A stretch of DNA of 64,000 nt from Hyphomicrobiales bacterium (GCA_002401855.1 NVUH01000001.1:1-64000), one strand, 5' to 3'. Positions 34,861 through 44,220 are shown, counted from the stretch's first letter. Notes: generated from the letters alone by a model not told the origin. Translations and numbers: made by a program.

Positions 34861-35640
34861 TTATAAGTAGACCTCATCGCCATTGGGATGCACATAATGA
34901 TAATAATCTAGGTTTTTGAGTTTACTGGCGGCAGCTTTGTCCAAAATCACCGTGGTATATTGGTGCATTTGCAAGGCAGATGCGGGGCAATTGGCTGACA
35001 TGGGGCCTTCTATCATATCGGCGACCGCTTGGGCTTTGGCTTTGCCAGTGGCGATGAGAATGCAGTTTTGGGTGTCTAATATGGTTCTAATGCCCATGGT
35101 GATGGCATATTTGGGCACATCATCAATATGTTTAAAATATTTCATATTGGCTTCGCGGGTGCTTTTGGCAAGGGTTTTAAGCCGCGTGCGCGAGGCCAAG
35201 CTAGAGGCGGGCTCGTTAAAGCCGATATGGCCATTTTTGCCAAGGCCGAGCAGTATCGCATCCAAACCACCAGCTTGGTGGATGGCGTCTTCATAACGAT
35301 TGGCTTCGGCGGGCAAATCATCGCTCTGGCCGTTGGGTAAATGGGTGTTGGCTAGGTTAATATCTATGTGCTGAAATAGGTTTTCATTCATATAATAACG
35401 GTAAGAGGCGGGGTGTGTGCCTGCCAGACCAACATATTCATCTAAGTTAAAAGTTTGCACATTGGCGTAAGAAAAATCGCCAGCTTTAAAAAATTCTATC
35501 ATGTGATGATAGACTTTGAGCATGGTGCCGCCTGTGGCCAAACCTAAAACTGCATTTGGTTTATCAATGACAAATTGTTGCATGAATGAGGCGGCTTTTT
35601 GTGCCGCCGAATCGGCGCTGTCGGTGATGAGTATTTTCAT
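34861..35640 (-). CDS. nagB: Glucosamine-6-phosphate deaminase
   Basis: The 259-residue enzyme has the NagB signatures LGLATGGTMLKVY, FNLDEYVGL with the catalytic aspartate, and the active-site loop LGLGKNGHIGFNEPA. It converts glucosamine 6-phosphate to fructose 6-phosphate and ammonia. Length matches E. coli NagB (266). It stands alone: no nagA, nagK or PTS genes lie near, and more than 200 bp separate it from neighbours on each side. It may serve recycling of amino sugars or balance amino-sugar supply for cell-wall and capsule synthesis. Confidence 0.93.
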   Translation of the reverse strand: MKILITDSADSAAQKAASFMQQFVIDKPNAVLGLATGGTMLKVYHHMIEFFKAGDFSYANVQTFNLDEYVGLAGTHPASYRYYMNENLFQHIDINLANTHLPNGQSDDLPAEANRYEDAIHQAGGLDAILLGLGKNGHIGFNEPASSLASRTRLKTLAKSTREANMKYFKHIDDVPKYAITMGIRTILDTQNCILIATGKAKAQAVADMIEGPMSANCPASALQMHQYTTVILDKAAASKLKNLDYYHYVHPNGDEVYL

Positions 35641-35946
35641 GTTCTACCTGATTTTTGCTGCGCTAACATGTAAAGCACAGGTGTGGCTTTAACGTCAAGA
35701 GCATCAGGTGTGGAAAGTAGGAATTTAGGCGCCGAAATGAAGATTTATTGGGCATTGGTATCACCTAAAATTGGGCTGCGAAAAGTTGTGGTGCAGAACT
35801 GTCAGAATGTAGAAGTGAGGCTGTGTGGGCGAAAATGAGCTTTACAGACTGTGAAACTGCCAAATGTTGCAATATATTATGGCTTTAGGGGCTAAGTGTG
35901 ACCAGACCATCAGCGCCTAGAAATTTCCCAAGCGCTGATTGTTTTA
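35641..35946. other. Intergenic region after ligB with a hairpin
   Basis: No gene is seen in this 306-bp stretch. ATCAGCGC (35909-35916) and GCGCTGAT (35932-35939) form an 8-bp stem 8 bp beyond the ligB stop and may end the lig transcript, although the T-rich side (TGTTTTATT) lies on the plus-strand side. The region also carries the nagB promoter. Confidence 0.4.
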
Positions 35947-36789
35947 TTATTCGTGCGACAGCAACATTGTGCCTGCTGCGGTGTTTGAAATTGGGATGGT
36001 ATAATTGAAATGCAGTTGCTCAACCTTGCCTGGCAAAGCGCCGCGCATGCCCATCCACATATTGAATTCTATGCCTTGTGCGCCGGCATTTTCGATGATG
36101 TCACGTACCGAAAATTTGAACAGATATTCTGGGTCATTAACCAGTTTATCTAAACACATTAGATCGAACTCTTTATTGATATAGCCGGCATTTTGGCCAT
36201 CTAATTGATGCGAAAGGCCGCCTGTGCCGAAAATAACCACATCCAAATCTTGATCATAAGATTGAATGGCGCGGGCAATGGATTGACCTAATTTATAGCA
36301 ACGTTTTGGCGATGGCATGGGGTGTAATTCGCAATTTATAATCACCGGAATGACTTTGATGCCGCCATAATTTGGATCGCCTGGGAACATGAGTTGCATT
36401 GGCACGGTTAGGCCATGATCAACGCCTAATTCTTGGCAAATGGTGATGTCAAATTCATCTTCAACCAAGGTATTGCAAATGTGCCATGACAGCTCTGGAT
36501 CGCCTTTAATGGGCGGGATGGTGGCCAAGCCCCAACCTTCATCATAACTGATATATTCTTCGGCAGCACCAATGGAGAATGTGGGTTTTTTATCGAGGAA
36601 AAACTCTAGGCCATGGTCATTATAAAACACCACTGCAATATCGGGTTTTTTTTCTTTTAACCAGTTCCAAATCGGGATATGTCCGTCGAAGAAGCCCTTC
36701 CAATACGGTTCTTGTTGTTGTTTTTTTGCAATTGCCAAACCAATGGCGGGAATGTGTGATGAGCCAACGGCTCCAATAATTTTAGCCAT
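35947..36789 (-). CDS. ligB: Protocatechuate 4,5-dioxygenase beta (catalytic) subunit
   Basis: The 280-residue protein is a type II extradiol dioxygenase. The iron ligands and catalytic histidine sit where they do in Sphingobium LigB (H12, H61, E242, H195): H12 in VGSSHIPA, H59 in YNDHGLEFF, E241 in QGIEFNMW, and H194 in GGLSHQLDG. It opens the ring of protocatechuate between C4 and C5 to give 4-carboxy-2-hydroxymuconate semialdehyde. The alpha subunit gene ends 2 bp upstream. It is the last gene of the leftward lig operon. Gallate-type LigB relatives exist, but the full pathway here supports protocatechuate. Confidence 0.93.
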   Translation of the reverse strand: MAKIIGAVGSSHIPAIGLAIAKKQQQEPYWKGFFDGHIPIWNWLKEKKPDIAVVFYNDHGLEFFLDKKPTFSIGAAEEYISYDEGWGLATIPPIKGDPELSWHICNTLVEDEFDITICQELGVDHGLTVPMQLMFPGDPNYGGIKVIPVIINCELHPMPSPKRCYKLGQSIARAIQSYDQDLDVVIFGTGGLSHQLDGQNAGYINKEFDLMCLDKLVNDPEYLFKFSVRDIIENAGAQGIEFNMWMGMRGALPGKVEQLHFNYTIPISNTAAGTMLLSHE

Positions 36790-36791
36790 GA

Positions 36792-37145
36792 TTATTTTCC
36801 TGCATCTACGAGTTTTTGTTTAAATTCATCAAGGGTTAAACCTGTTTGAAGCGCACCAATATCTTGCATATTTAGCTTTAGAATGCCCGCAAATTTGGCC
36901 ATATAATATATGCTTCCGCCCAATTCTAACATGGCGATGAGATCACGATCCTTGACGGCTTTTTTCTGCTCATCAGAGAGTTTATATTTGGTACAATATG
37001 CATCTTCATCGGCTTTGAATTCATTGCGTGCGGACTCGTCATTAAATGAGTAGCACATTTTGTTTAAGCCATAACCCATACGAGATTTTTGACCATCAAA
37101 CAAAATTGTTCCTGGTATGGGGGTCTTATCGTCAAGATATGACAT
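36792..37145 (-). CDS. ligA: Protocatechuate 4,5-dioxygenase alpha subunit
   Basis: The 117-residue protein is a LigA-type small helical subunit: it contains YGLNKMCYSFNDESARNEF near the N-terminus and LIAMLELGGSIYYMAKFAGI, the helices that cap the active site of the beta subunit. Sphingobium LigA is slightly longer (139). It lies 2 bp before ligB on the same strand. About 110 bp separate it from ligI upstream, longer than other gaps in the operon, so the dioxygenase pair may have its own promoter. Confidence 0.92.
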   Translation of the reverse strand: MSYLDDKTPIPGTILFDGQKSRMGYGLNKMCYSFNDESARNEFKADEDAYCTKYKLSDEQKKAVKDRDLIAMLELGGSIYYMAKFAGILKLNMQDIGALQTGLTLDEFKQKLVDAGK

Positions 37146-37199
37146 AATATTTATTCCCTTTGTTTATATTTATTTTAAATTGTATACATTATTATTCTA

Positions 37200-37247
37200 T
37201 TTTAGCATTTGGTCGACATTTTTACAATGATATATGTCAAAAATGTA
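37200..37247 (-). promoter_or_regulatory. Possible internal promoter/operator before ligAB
   Basis: The gap before ligA contains an imperfect inverted repeat on the plus strand: ACATTTTTACA (37217-37227) and TGTCAAAAATGT (37236-37247). On the minus strand this includes TTGACA (37241-37236) and further down TAAAAT (37205-37200). Spacing between these boxes is not ideal. It may bind the lig regulator or be an AT-rich promoter region. Confidence 0.3.
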
Positions 37248-37261
37248 TTCATTTAAAAGAT

Positions 37262-38149
37262 TCAACCCCAATATAGTTTTTGCGGGTTATCAATTAGCAG
37301 CTTCTGCTGTAATTCGGTTGTTGGTGCAATTTTTGGTATTATATCAACCAGTTGACCATCATCCGGCATGTGCGATTTCATATTGGGGTGTGGCCAATCT
37401 GTACCCCATAATACACGATCGGGAAATTTTTCGACCAATAACTTTCCGAACGGCACGACATCGCTATAGCTGGGTAATTTACCATCTTGCGGCACTTGGG
37501 TGGTTAGCCGCTCGGGGCATGTGACTTTTGTCCAGATTTTATCATTATTTTCCATCAAGCTGATGAATTGTTGAAAATCCTTATGATCAACGCCTTTGGT
37601 GACATCTGGCCGCCCCATATGATCAACTACAATTGTTGTATCTAACTCAGTTAAAAACGGGATGAGATCGGCTAAATCGGCCGCTTCGAAATAGACCACA
37701 ATGTGCCAGCCAAGCTTTTTAACTTTGGCGGCAATGTTTAAAAACGTGCTGCGCGGGGTGCTATCGACCAAGCGTTTGACAAAATTAAAGCGCACTGCAC
37801 GCACGCCGACCTCGTGCATAGCCTTAAGCTCAGCATCGCTGATGTCGGGTTTGACGACCGCCACACCACGTGCCAAATCGCCAGCGGCTTTAAGCGCATC
37901 GAGCAAAGCTGAATTGTCGGTGCCATGGCAAGACGCCTGCACAATGACATTGCGGCTGAAACCTAAATGATCACGCAGCGCGAATAATTTAGCTTTTGAC
38001 GCATCACACGGCGTATATTTGCGATTTGGGTGGAATGGGAATTCGTCTGCGGGGCCGAAAACATGGCAATGCGCATCTACCGTACCAGCGGGTACACTAA
38101 ATTTTGGTTCACTCGGGCTGGCATGAAATGGCAGATAGTCTTTGTCCAT
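37262..38149 (-). CDS. ligI: 2-pyrone-4,6-dicarboxylate hydrolase
   Basis: The 295-residue amidohydrolase-fold enzyme has the paired histidines H27 and H29 in VDAHCHVFGP, the HMGRPD segment (about 177-182) and the catalytic aspartate D251 in LWGTDWPHPNM. LigI hydrolyses 2-pyrone-4,6-dicarboxylate without a metal to 4-oxalomesaconate. Its neighbours encode the enzymes before and after this step. It is separated from ligU by 55 bp and from ligA by 116 bp. Length and motifs are complete. Confidence 0.92.
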   Translation of the reverse strand: MDKDYLPFHASPSEPKFSVPAGTVDAHCHVFGPADEFPFHPNRKYTPCDASKAKLFALRDHLGFSRNVIVQASCHGTDNSALLDALKAAGDLARGVAVVKPDISDAELKAMHEVGVRAVRFNFVKRLVDSTPRSTFLNIAAKVKKLGWHIVVYFEAADLADLIPFLTELDTTIVVDHMGRPDVTKGVDHKDFQQFISLMENNDKIWTKVTCPERLTTQVPQDGKLPSYSDVVPFGKLLVEKFPDRVLWGTDWPHPNMKSHMPDDGQLVDIIPKIAPTTELQQKLLIDNPQKLYWG

Positions 38150-38204
38150 AAATTATCCTTTAATATTTTTAATTGAAGTAATGTTTTTAGCTGAAGTATG
38201 TTTT

Positions 38205-39266
38205 TTAGATGAAAATTTCGCCATCGAATAATTTGCGGGCAGTTCTGATGATGGCGGCATTTTCTACCTGACCTTGCGGATCAACATCTAGCACCACGCC
38301 CATAGCGCCTATCGGGTGTTCGATCGACATGGTCTTGCTATCGCCTTTTGGGATATTGGCTAATTGATAAGCGGGGCTACCCCGCAGTAGGCAAGCTGTC
38401 GCCACGCTCACGGCGCCTAACACACCAATTGATGCATGACAGCGGTGCGGAATGAAGGTGCGGGTTGAAATGCTGCCGCCATTGCTGGCTTTGCTGAGCA
38501 TGCTCATTTTTGGCACGGTTTTATCACTCACGTCGCCTAAATTCATCAGACGGCCAGCTTGCAGGCGGATGCTTTCTAGCTTGGTGCGCAGCTCATTATT
38601 ATGCTCTAGAGTTTCGCGGTTTTCATTGCCTGTGATGCCCATATCTTGGGCGCGCATGACCACAACTGGCATGCCATTGTCGATGAGGGTGACTTGCACG
38701 CCGTCAATCGTATCGACCTCATTACCTGTTGGCAATAAAGCCCCGCAGCTGGAACCTGCTGTGTCTTTAAATGTAACCGGAATTGCGCTTGCAAACCCCG
38801 GCACACCATCTATTTGAGCCTGCCCCTGATATTCAACCTTGCCATTATTAACCGCGACTTTTTCGATGGCGATTTGACCGGTATTTTGCATATAAATGGT
38901 CACATTTACATGGCCATTTTGCGCATTTACCAAGCCGCGCTCGATGGCGAATGGCCCAACGCCTGCAAGGATGTTACCGCAATTTTGGGCATCGGTGACA
39001 ATGGCTTTATCGACCATAACTTGCAGAAATAAATAATCAACATCAACCCCATCGCGGTTGGATTTTTGCACCATAGCGACTTTGGAGGTTAGTGGGTCAG
39101 CACCGCCCATGCCATTGATTTGCCGCGCGTCGGGCGAGCCCATAATGGCTAGTAAGAATGCATCACGTTCGGCTATATCGCTGGGCAAATCTTCGGCTAG
39201 AAAATAGCCGCCTTTGGATGTGCCGCCGCGCATCCACATGCATCTGGTTGACAGCATTTTAGACAT
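38205..39266 (-). CDS. ligU: 4-oxalomesaconate tautomerase (PrpF family, LigU/GalD)
   Basis: The 353-residue protein has the PrpF isomerase fold, with [13 protein letters not shown] near the start, the catalytic-type lysine K62 in DPLTSKVAM and cysteine C96 in [11 protein letters not shown]. Their 34-residue spacing matches the lysine and cysteine reported for LigU. LigU/GalD shifts the double bond of 4-oxalomesaconate to give the substrate of the LigJ hydratase. It overlaps the ligK stop by 8 bp. The symbol galD would be equally valid by homology. Confidence 0.87.
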   Translation of the reverse strand: MSKMLSTRCMWMRGGTSKGGYFLAEDLPSDIAERDAFLLAIMGSPDARQINGMGGADPLTSKVAMVQKSNRDGVDVDYLFLQVMVDKAIVTDAQNCGNILAGVGPFAIERGLVNAQNGHVNVTIYMQNTGQIAIEKVAVNNGKVEYQGQAQIDGVPGFASAIPVTFKDTAGSSCGALLPTGNEVDTIDGVQVTLIDNGMPVVVMRAQDMGITGNENRETLEHNNELRTKLESIRLQAGRLMNLGDVSDKTVPKMSMLSKASNGGSISTRTFIPHRCHASIGVLGAVSVATACLLRGSPAYQLANIPKGDSKTMSIEHPIGAMGVVLDVDPQGQVENAAIIRTARKLFDGEIFI

Positions 39267-39936
39267 ATTTGAGGCCTTTTTCTTTCAATCTAGGGCGCAT
39301 GTTATAAATATCTAAACCCAACTCGCCATTGGCCATGCGGAGGCGTTTTTCTTCTTCTAATGCCACACGCGCCAGTGATTTTTCTAGCACATCCGCGGCT
39401 TCTTCGCGGCGCACCACGCAGACGCCATCATCATCGGCGACAATGATGTCGCCTGCATTGATGATCTCGTTGGCACAGGCCAGAGGTATATTGACCGAAC
39501 CTAAGGTTTCTTTGATTGTGCCTTGGGCAAAAATATGTTTTGACCAGACGGGGAAATTCATTTGTTGCAGATCTCGCGTGTCGCGCACGCCGCCTTCGAT
39601 GATCAGGCCGATCACGCCGCGTGATTGCGCTGAAGTGGCTAATAAATCGCCAAAAAAGCCGAAATTTGATGGTGATGTCGGGGCGAAAACCATGATGTCG
39701 CCTTTTTGGCATTGTTCTACCGCCACATGCATCATCCAATTGTCACCTGCTGCGCCAGATATGGTGATGGCACTGCCTGCGATGGAGCAACCGCTGTATA
39801 TAGGGCGCATATAATCGGCGAGTAAGCCGCGTCTGCCTTGGCTTTCATGCACCGTGGCGACGCCGCATTTGGCGAGGCCATCAATGATTTTTTGGTCGGC
39901 GCGTTCAATTTTTTGTACAACTATATTGTGGCTCAT
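39259..39936 (-). CDS. ligK: 4-carboxy-4-hydroxy-2-oxoadipate aldolase (RraA-like)
   Basis: The 225-residue protein has the HMG/CHA aldolase fold related to RraA. The active-site block [17 protein letters not shown] contains the conserved Arg and Asp for pyruvate and metal binding, and [16 protein letters not shown] is family-typical. It splits 4-carboxy-4-hydroxy-2-oxoadipate into pyruvate and oxaloacetate, the last step of the route, and often also decarboxylates oxaloacetate. It lies 11 bp after ligJ and overlaps ligU by 8 bp in the same operon. The unlinked relative RraA is shorter (about 160 residues). Confidence 0.9.
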   Translation of the reverse strand: MSHNIVVQKIERADQKIIDGLAKCGVATVHESQGRRGLLADYMRPIYSGCSIAGSAITISGAAGDNWMMHVAVEQCQKGDIMVFAPTSPSNFGFFGDLLATSAQSRGVIGLIIEGGVRDTRDLQQMNFPVWSKHIFAQGTIKETLGSVNIPLACANEIINAGDIIVADDDGVCVVRREEAADVLEKSLARVALEEEKRLRMANGELGLDIYNMRPRLKEKGLKYV

Positions 39937-39947
39937 AATCTCTCACC

Positions 39948-40955
39948 TTAAACTTTTAAGCGGCTGAATACCTTACGGGCATTGCCTTCAAATATCTTAA
40001 ATTTATCATCATCGCTCAAATTACTATTGTCGATATAGCGTTTGGTATCATCATAATAATGACCTGATTCTGGGTCTATCCCGCGCACCGCGCCGATCAT
40101 TTCTGAGGCAAACAAAATATTATCGGCAGGAATGATGTCGAGCAGCAAATCAATACCGCGTTGATGATAGACACAAGTGTCGAAATAAATGTTTTTAAGT
40201 GCCGATTTGTCTAAGGTTTCATAGCCTTGATCTTGCATCAGGCCGCGGAAACGCCCCCAATGATAAGGCACAGCACCGCCGCCATGTGGGATGATGATTT
40301 TAAGGGTTGGAAAATCTTTGAACACATCGGACATGATGAGCTGTTGAAACGCTGTGGTGTCAGCGCCTAGATAATGTGAACCTGTGGTGTGGAAACTGTC
40401 GTTACAGCAAAAGCTGACATGCACCATGGCAGGAATGTCTAATTCGACCATTTTTTCGTAGATTGGGTAGTAAGATTTATCGCCTAATGGTGCGTCTTTC
40501 CAATGGCCGCCTGTGGTATCAGGGTTTAGATTGATGCCGATAAAACCCATTTGTTCGATACAACGGATGATTTCTGGCACTGATTTTGCCGGGTCGGTAT
40601 TGGGTGATTGCGGCAACTGCGCGACGGGGGCGAAATTATTGGGGTAAAGATCACATACTCGTTTAATCAGCTCATTTTGATGCTCTGTCCAAAAACGACT
40701 GGTATGTTCGTTGCCAATATGATGACCCATCCAAGATGCGCGGGGTGAGAAAATGGTTAAATCTGTACCGCGCTCTTGTTGTAATTTTAATTGGTTATTT
40801 TCTATCGAATCGCGGATTTCATCATCACTTATAATGACACTGCCTTTTTCGCCGACAAAATTGGGATCTTTGGCGACATCGGCTTTTTGTTGATCGCGAT
40901 AGGCGCCAACGGCAGGTGGTGTGGTGGTATAATGGCCGTGACAGTCAATAATCAT
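39948..40955 (-). CDS. ligJ: 4-oxalomesaconate hydratase (amidohydrolase family)
   Basis: The enzyme (about 335 residues) starts MIIDCHGHYTTTPP, giving the zinc-binding H6 and H8, and continues with metal-site histidines in PAMVHVSFC and IIPHGGGAVPYH and the late acidic residue in FASEMIGAVRGIDP. It hydrates the tautomerised 4-oxalomesaconate to 4-carboxy-4-hydroxy-2-oxoadipate. The frame extends to 41009, but the family N-terminus and AAAGG before the ATG at 40955 decide the start. It is the first gene of the leftward lig operon and faces the LysR regulator. Confidence 0.91.
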   Translation of the reverse strand: MIIDCHGHYTTTPPAVGAYRDQQKADVAKDPNFVGEKGSVIISDDEIRDSIENNQLKLQQERGTDLTIFSPRASWMGHHIGNEHTSRFWTEHQNELIKRVCDLYPNNFAPVAQLPQSPNTDPAKSVPEIIRCIEQMGFIGINLNPDTTGGHWKDAPLGDKSYYPIYEKMVELDIPAMVHVSFCCNDSFHTTGSHYLGADTTAFQQLIMSDVFKDFPTLKIIIPHGGGAVPYHWGRFRGLMQDQGYETLDKSALKNIYFDTCVYHQRGIDLLLDIIPADNILFASEMIGAVRGIDPESGHYYDDTKRYIDNSNLSDDDKFKIFEGNARKVFSRLKV

Positions 40956-40996
40956 AAAGTAATGCCTTTGAAATCTAATGAATTGCGAGGAGTATC

Positions 40997-41008
40997 TGCC
41001 AAAAGGCA
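40997..41008. promoter_or_regulatory. Inverted repeat in the ligJ-ligR divergent promoter
   Basis: TGCC and GGCA flank an AAAA centre at 40997-41008, extended by near-matching outer bases (TCTGCC and GGCAAT). It lies 42 bp upstream of the ligJ start and about 95 bp before the regulator start. LysR regulators bind short interrupted dyads in such divergent regions, so this is a candidate operator. The call is by eye. Confidence 0.35.
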
Positions 41009-41102
41009 ATTTGAAGCCATTCCATTTTCAGTTTTAGGTATTGAATTTTGAGAACGTGGTTATATTATTTACTTTATTTGAATTATCATATAGAAATTAA
41101 AA

Positions 41103-42338
41103 ATGAATTTTGAAACACCAAATATTAGACATTTACGGGTTTTCCTGCAAGTAATTGCCACTAAATCTATTAGCAAAGCTTCAAAAATAGTTTTTTTGTC
41201 GCAGCCCGCCATCACGCAAGCTATATCTAAATTAGAAGGCATGTTAAAAACCACTTTGTTTGAGCGGCGTAATAATGGCATGTATGTCACCCCATCTGGT
41301 GCAGCTTATGCGCACCGCGTTGAGCGGGCGTTAAACATTATTTCGAACGGTACAAAGGCCGCCATTCGAGCAGGTGTTCACAAGAACGAAGCGCAAAGAG
41401 ATGGCAATGGCTCAACAGGTCATTCACTACAAATGCTAACCACAACGCAATTACGCGCCTTAATCGCAGTGAGTGAAACCCAAAATTTTAGCTTAGCGGG
41501 GCGCAATATTGGCATCTCGCAATCTAGCTTACATCGCTCGGCACGCGAACTTGAAAGCCAAATTGGTGTGGTGTTTTTTGAAAAAACTTTAACTGGCATT
41601 AACATCAGCAAAGCCGCTCAGATTTTGGCCAGAGCGTCCAAGCTGGCATTTGCCGAAATTTCGCAAGGCCAAGATGAGGTTAACTCATTGCACAATCGCG
41701 AAGTTGGCATTATTAATATTGGCTGCATGCCGCTTGCGCGCACATCGATTGTGCCCGGTGCCATCAACCAATTTTCGCAAAAATATCCTGATTTTAGCTT
41801 TCGGGTTGGTGATGGCTCTTATGACGATTTGTTATCACATTTACGCCATGGTGATTTTGATATGTTAATTGGTGCGTTGCGTTTTCCCATCCCCAGTGAT
41901 GACGTGGTGCAGGAAGAATTATTCAGCTCATCTATTTGCATTGTGGCACGGGCTGATCATCAGCTGTGCCAAAAGGCGGAAGTGACGACAGAAGAATTGA
42001 CTCAATATTCTTGGGTGGTACCACCCAAAGCCACGCCATCACATGATATTTTTAAAAGCATATTTTCTGGCGTTGCTGACATTCCTAAAAATTTAGTCGA
42101 GACCAGTTCGCAAATATTAATGCGGACCTTATTATTAGATAGTGACCGTATTGGTATTATTTCGGTTGAGCAAATTCAGCATGAATTGGACAATGGACTG
42201 TTGAAGAAAATACCTTATGAGATTGAGCAAGGTTCGCGGCCGATTGGCATGACATTGCGAAAATCTTGGGAACCGACAAAAACTCAAAGATTTTTTATTG
42301 AAAATTTAAGACAAAGCGGCCTTGCGTTGAATGGATAA
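41103..42338 (+). CDS. LysR-type regulator with two N-terminal HTH domains (likely lig regulator)
   Basis: The 411-residue protein is about 100 residues longer than a usual LysR regulator because it has two winged-helix domains. The first spans about 8-70 (ISKASKIVFLSQPAITQAISKLE, abbreviated by its turn SQPAITQ). The second spans about 115-178 (FSLAGRNIGISQSSLHRSA). Both keep the LysR alanine-serine-glutamine recognition pattern. A glutamine/asparagine-rich linker (about 92-112) joins them, and a full effector domain follows from about 200, starting GIINIGCMPLARTSIVPGAI. It is divergent from ligJ and followed by lig-related genes, so control of this pathway is likely, with a pathway intermediate as effector. 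Confidence 0.88.
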   Translation: MNFETPNIRHLRVFLQVIATKSISKASKIVFLSQPAITQAISKLEGMLKTTLFERRNNGMYVTPSGAAYAHRVERALNIISNGTKAAIRAGVHKNEAQRDGNGSTGHSLQMLTTTQLRALIAVSETQNFSLAGRNIGISQSSLHRSARELESQIGVVFFEKTLTGINISKAAQILARASKLAFAEISQGQDEVNSLHNREVGIINIGCMPLARTSIVPGAINQFSQKYPDFSFRVGDGSYDDLLSHLRHGDFDMLIGALRFPIPSDDVVQEELFSSSICIVARADHQLCQKAEVTTEELTQYSWVVPPKATPSHDIFKSIFSGVADIPKNLVETSSQILMRTLLLDSDRIGIISVEQIQHELDNGLLKKIPYEIEQGSRPIGMTLRKSWEPTKTQRFFIENLRQSGLALNG

Positions 42339-42373
42339 TTCCAAACCGCGCTCGCCTAATGGAGACTGATATT

Positions 42374-43264
42374 ATGCCTGCCCTGCCCGACATTATATTT
42401 ATAGGTTTTGGCGAAGCTGCTAGTGCTTTTGCCAAAGGTTGGCGCGGTGCGGGTTTAGCGCCAGCGATCAAAGCCTTTGACGTGAAAACTGATGACGCGG
42501 CGCTTAAAGATGCCAAGCTTGCTGATTATAAAACCCATAATGTTGAAGGTTGCCTTGAGATCAAGGAAGCGATAACGGGCGCAACGGTTATTTTTTCTCT
42601 CGTGACGGCTGACCAAGCAGCCAAGGCCGCAGCTGATGCTGCCCAATATATAGAGCAAGGCCAATATTATTTTGAATGCAATAGTTGTGCGCCTGAAACC
42701 AAAAAAAATAATGCCAAGCTGATTAATGCGGCTGGTGGGCGCTATGTTGATGTGGCGGTGATGGCGCCTGTTTACCCCAAAATGCACCATGCGCCCTTGC
42801 TGATATGCGGTGAATATGCCGATGAGGCGTTGGAGATTTTTAACCGGCTAGACATGAAGGCTCAGATTGTTGAGGGAGAGATTGGGCAAGCGTCATCGAT
42901 TAAGATGGTGCGATCAATTATGATAAAAGGGCTTGAGGCGCTGAATGCTGAATGTTTGCTGGCGGCGCGTAAATTGGGCATAGATGAGACGATATTGACC
43001 TCGTTGGAAAAGAGCTTTCCTGAATTTGGATGGCATGAACGTTCGGGGTATATGTTAGAGCGGATGATGCAACATGGCGTAAGACGTGCGGCCGAAATGC
43101 GTGAAGTGGCGCTGACGGTGGAACAATTGGGATTAAATAACAGTATGGCCAAGGCCACAGTTGAATGGCAACAGCTTATTGGCGATATGAAATTACAAGC
43201 GGCAAGTGAAGAGTTTGAAACTCTTTCGGATCAGATTTTAGATAATATAGGAGATGGAATATGA
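42374..43264 (+). CDS. NAD(P)-dependent beta-hydroxyacid-dehydrogenase-like protein (DUF1932)
   Basis: The 296-residue protein begins with a Rossmann fold, IIFIGFGEAASAFAKGW. It carries the family element YFECNSCAPETKKNNAK and the conserved lysine in SSIKMVRSIMIKGLEA, followed by a C-terminal helical DUF1932 domain. Related enzymes reduce or oxidise 3-hydroxy acids or act as imine reductases. The start at ATG 42374 follows GGAGA; an ATG at 42359 lies before it. Its 3' end overlaps ligC by 4 bp, so it is coupled to lig catabolism, though no known step of the 4,5-cleavage route requires it. Confidence 0.82.
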   Translation: MPALPDIIFIGFGEAASAFAKGWRGAGLAPAIKAFDVKTDDAALKDAKLADYKTHNVEGCLEIKEAITGATVIFSLVTADQAAKAAADAAQYIEQGQYYFECNSCAPETKKNNAKLINAAGGRYVDVAVMAPVYPKMHHAPLLICGEYADEALEIFNRLDMKAQIVEGEIGQASSIKMVRSIMIKGLEALNAECLLAARKLGIDETILTSLEKSFPEFGWHERSGYMLERMMQHGVRRAAEMREVALTVEQLGLNNSMAKATVEWQQLIGDMKLQAASEEFETLSDQILDNIGDGI

Positions 43265-44220
43265 GAGTATGTGTAGCGGGCGCTTATGGCGCATTTGGCA
43301 TAAAACATTTAGATGCGATTGCGGCGATTGATGGCGTGACGGTGACTAGTGTGGTTGGGCGTAATGCCGAACGGGTTGCGGCTTTGGCGGCTGAACGCGG
43401 CATTGGGCACGCGACAACTGAGCTGAGTGAAGCTTTGGCGCGTGATGATGTTGATGGGGTGATTTTGGCCACGCCGACGCAAATGCACACGGCGCAGGCG
43501 ATTGAATGCATGCAGGCGGGCAAACATGTGATGGTTGAAATTCCGATGGCGGACAACCTTGCTGACAGCAAGCGTTTGGTCGCGGTACAAGCCGAAACAG
43601 GGCTTGTGGCAATGGCGGGGCATACCAGACGGTTTAACCCGAGCCATCAATATATTCGAAATAAAATCGAAGCGGGCGAACTAAAAATCCAGCAGATGGA
43701 TGTGCAGACTTATTTCTTCCGCCGTACGAATACCAATGCCAAGGGTGAAGCGCGGTCTTGGACCGACCATTTGTTGTGGCATCATGCTTGCCATACGATT
43801 GATCTGTTTCAATATCAAACAGGGCAAGAAGCTACGCAAGTGCAAGCTATGCAAGGGCCGATTCATCCAACATTGGGCATTGCCTTGGATATGAGCATTG
43901 GGTTAAAAGTGGCTGATGGGGCGCTTTGTACTTTGTCGCTGTCGTTTAATAACAATGGGCCATTTGGCACGTTTTTTAGATATATTTGTGATAATGGCAC
44001 TTATTTGGCGCGTTATGACGATTTATATGATGGCAATGATGAGAAAATTGACGTGTCTGATGTTGCGGTGTCGATGAATGGCATTGAGCTGCAAGATAGA
44101 GAATTTTTTGAGGCAATACGCGAAGGTCGCGAGCCGAATTCGAGTGTGGCGCAAGTTTTAGGCGCGATGAACACATTGGACAGGTTGGAGCATTGCCTGA
44201 ATGAAGGGGAGAAAAAATGA
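43261..44220 (+). CDS. ligC: 4-carboxy-2-hydroxymuconate-6-semialdehyde dehydrogenase
   Basis: The 319-residue Gfo/Idh/MocA protein has the Rossmann motif VAGAYGAFGIKHL, the family block KHVMVEIPMAD, and LigC-specific stretches MAGHTRRFNPSHQYI, MDVQTYFFRR, RSWTDHLLWHHACHTID and SLSFNNNGPFGTFFRYI. It oxidises the cyclic form of the ring-cleavage product to 2-pyrone-4,6-dicarboxylate with NADP. It overlaps the DUF1932 gene by 4 bp and the aldo/keto reductase gene by 4 bp. Similarity to characterised LigC is strong along the length as I remember that sequence. Confidence 0.92.
   Translation: MRVCVAGAYGAFGIKHLDAIAAIDGVTVTSVVGRNAERVAALAAERGIGHATTELSEALARDDVDGVILATPTQMHTAQAIECMQAGKHVMVEIPMADNLADSKRLVAVQAETGLVAMAGHTRRFNPSHQYIRNKIEAGELKIQQMDVQTYFFRRTNTNAKGEARSWTDHLLWHHACHTIDLFQYQTGQEATQVQAMQGPIHPTLGIALDMSIGLKVADGALCTLSLSFNNNGPFGTFFRYICDNGTYLARYDDLYDGNDEKIDVSDVAVSMNGIELQDREFFEAIREGREPNSSVAQVLGAMNTLDRLEHCLNEGEKK

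Noticed and set aside
37262-38149. Generic metal-dependent amidohydrolase
   Set aside because: The complete set of 4,5-cleavage genes and the LWGTDWPHP motif identify LigI.
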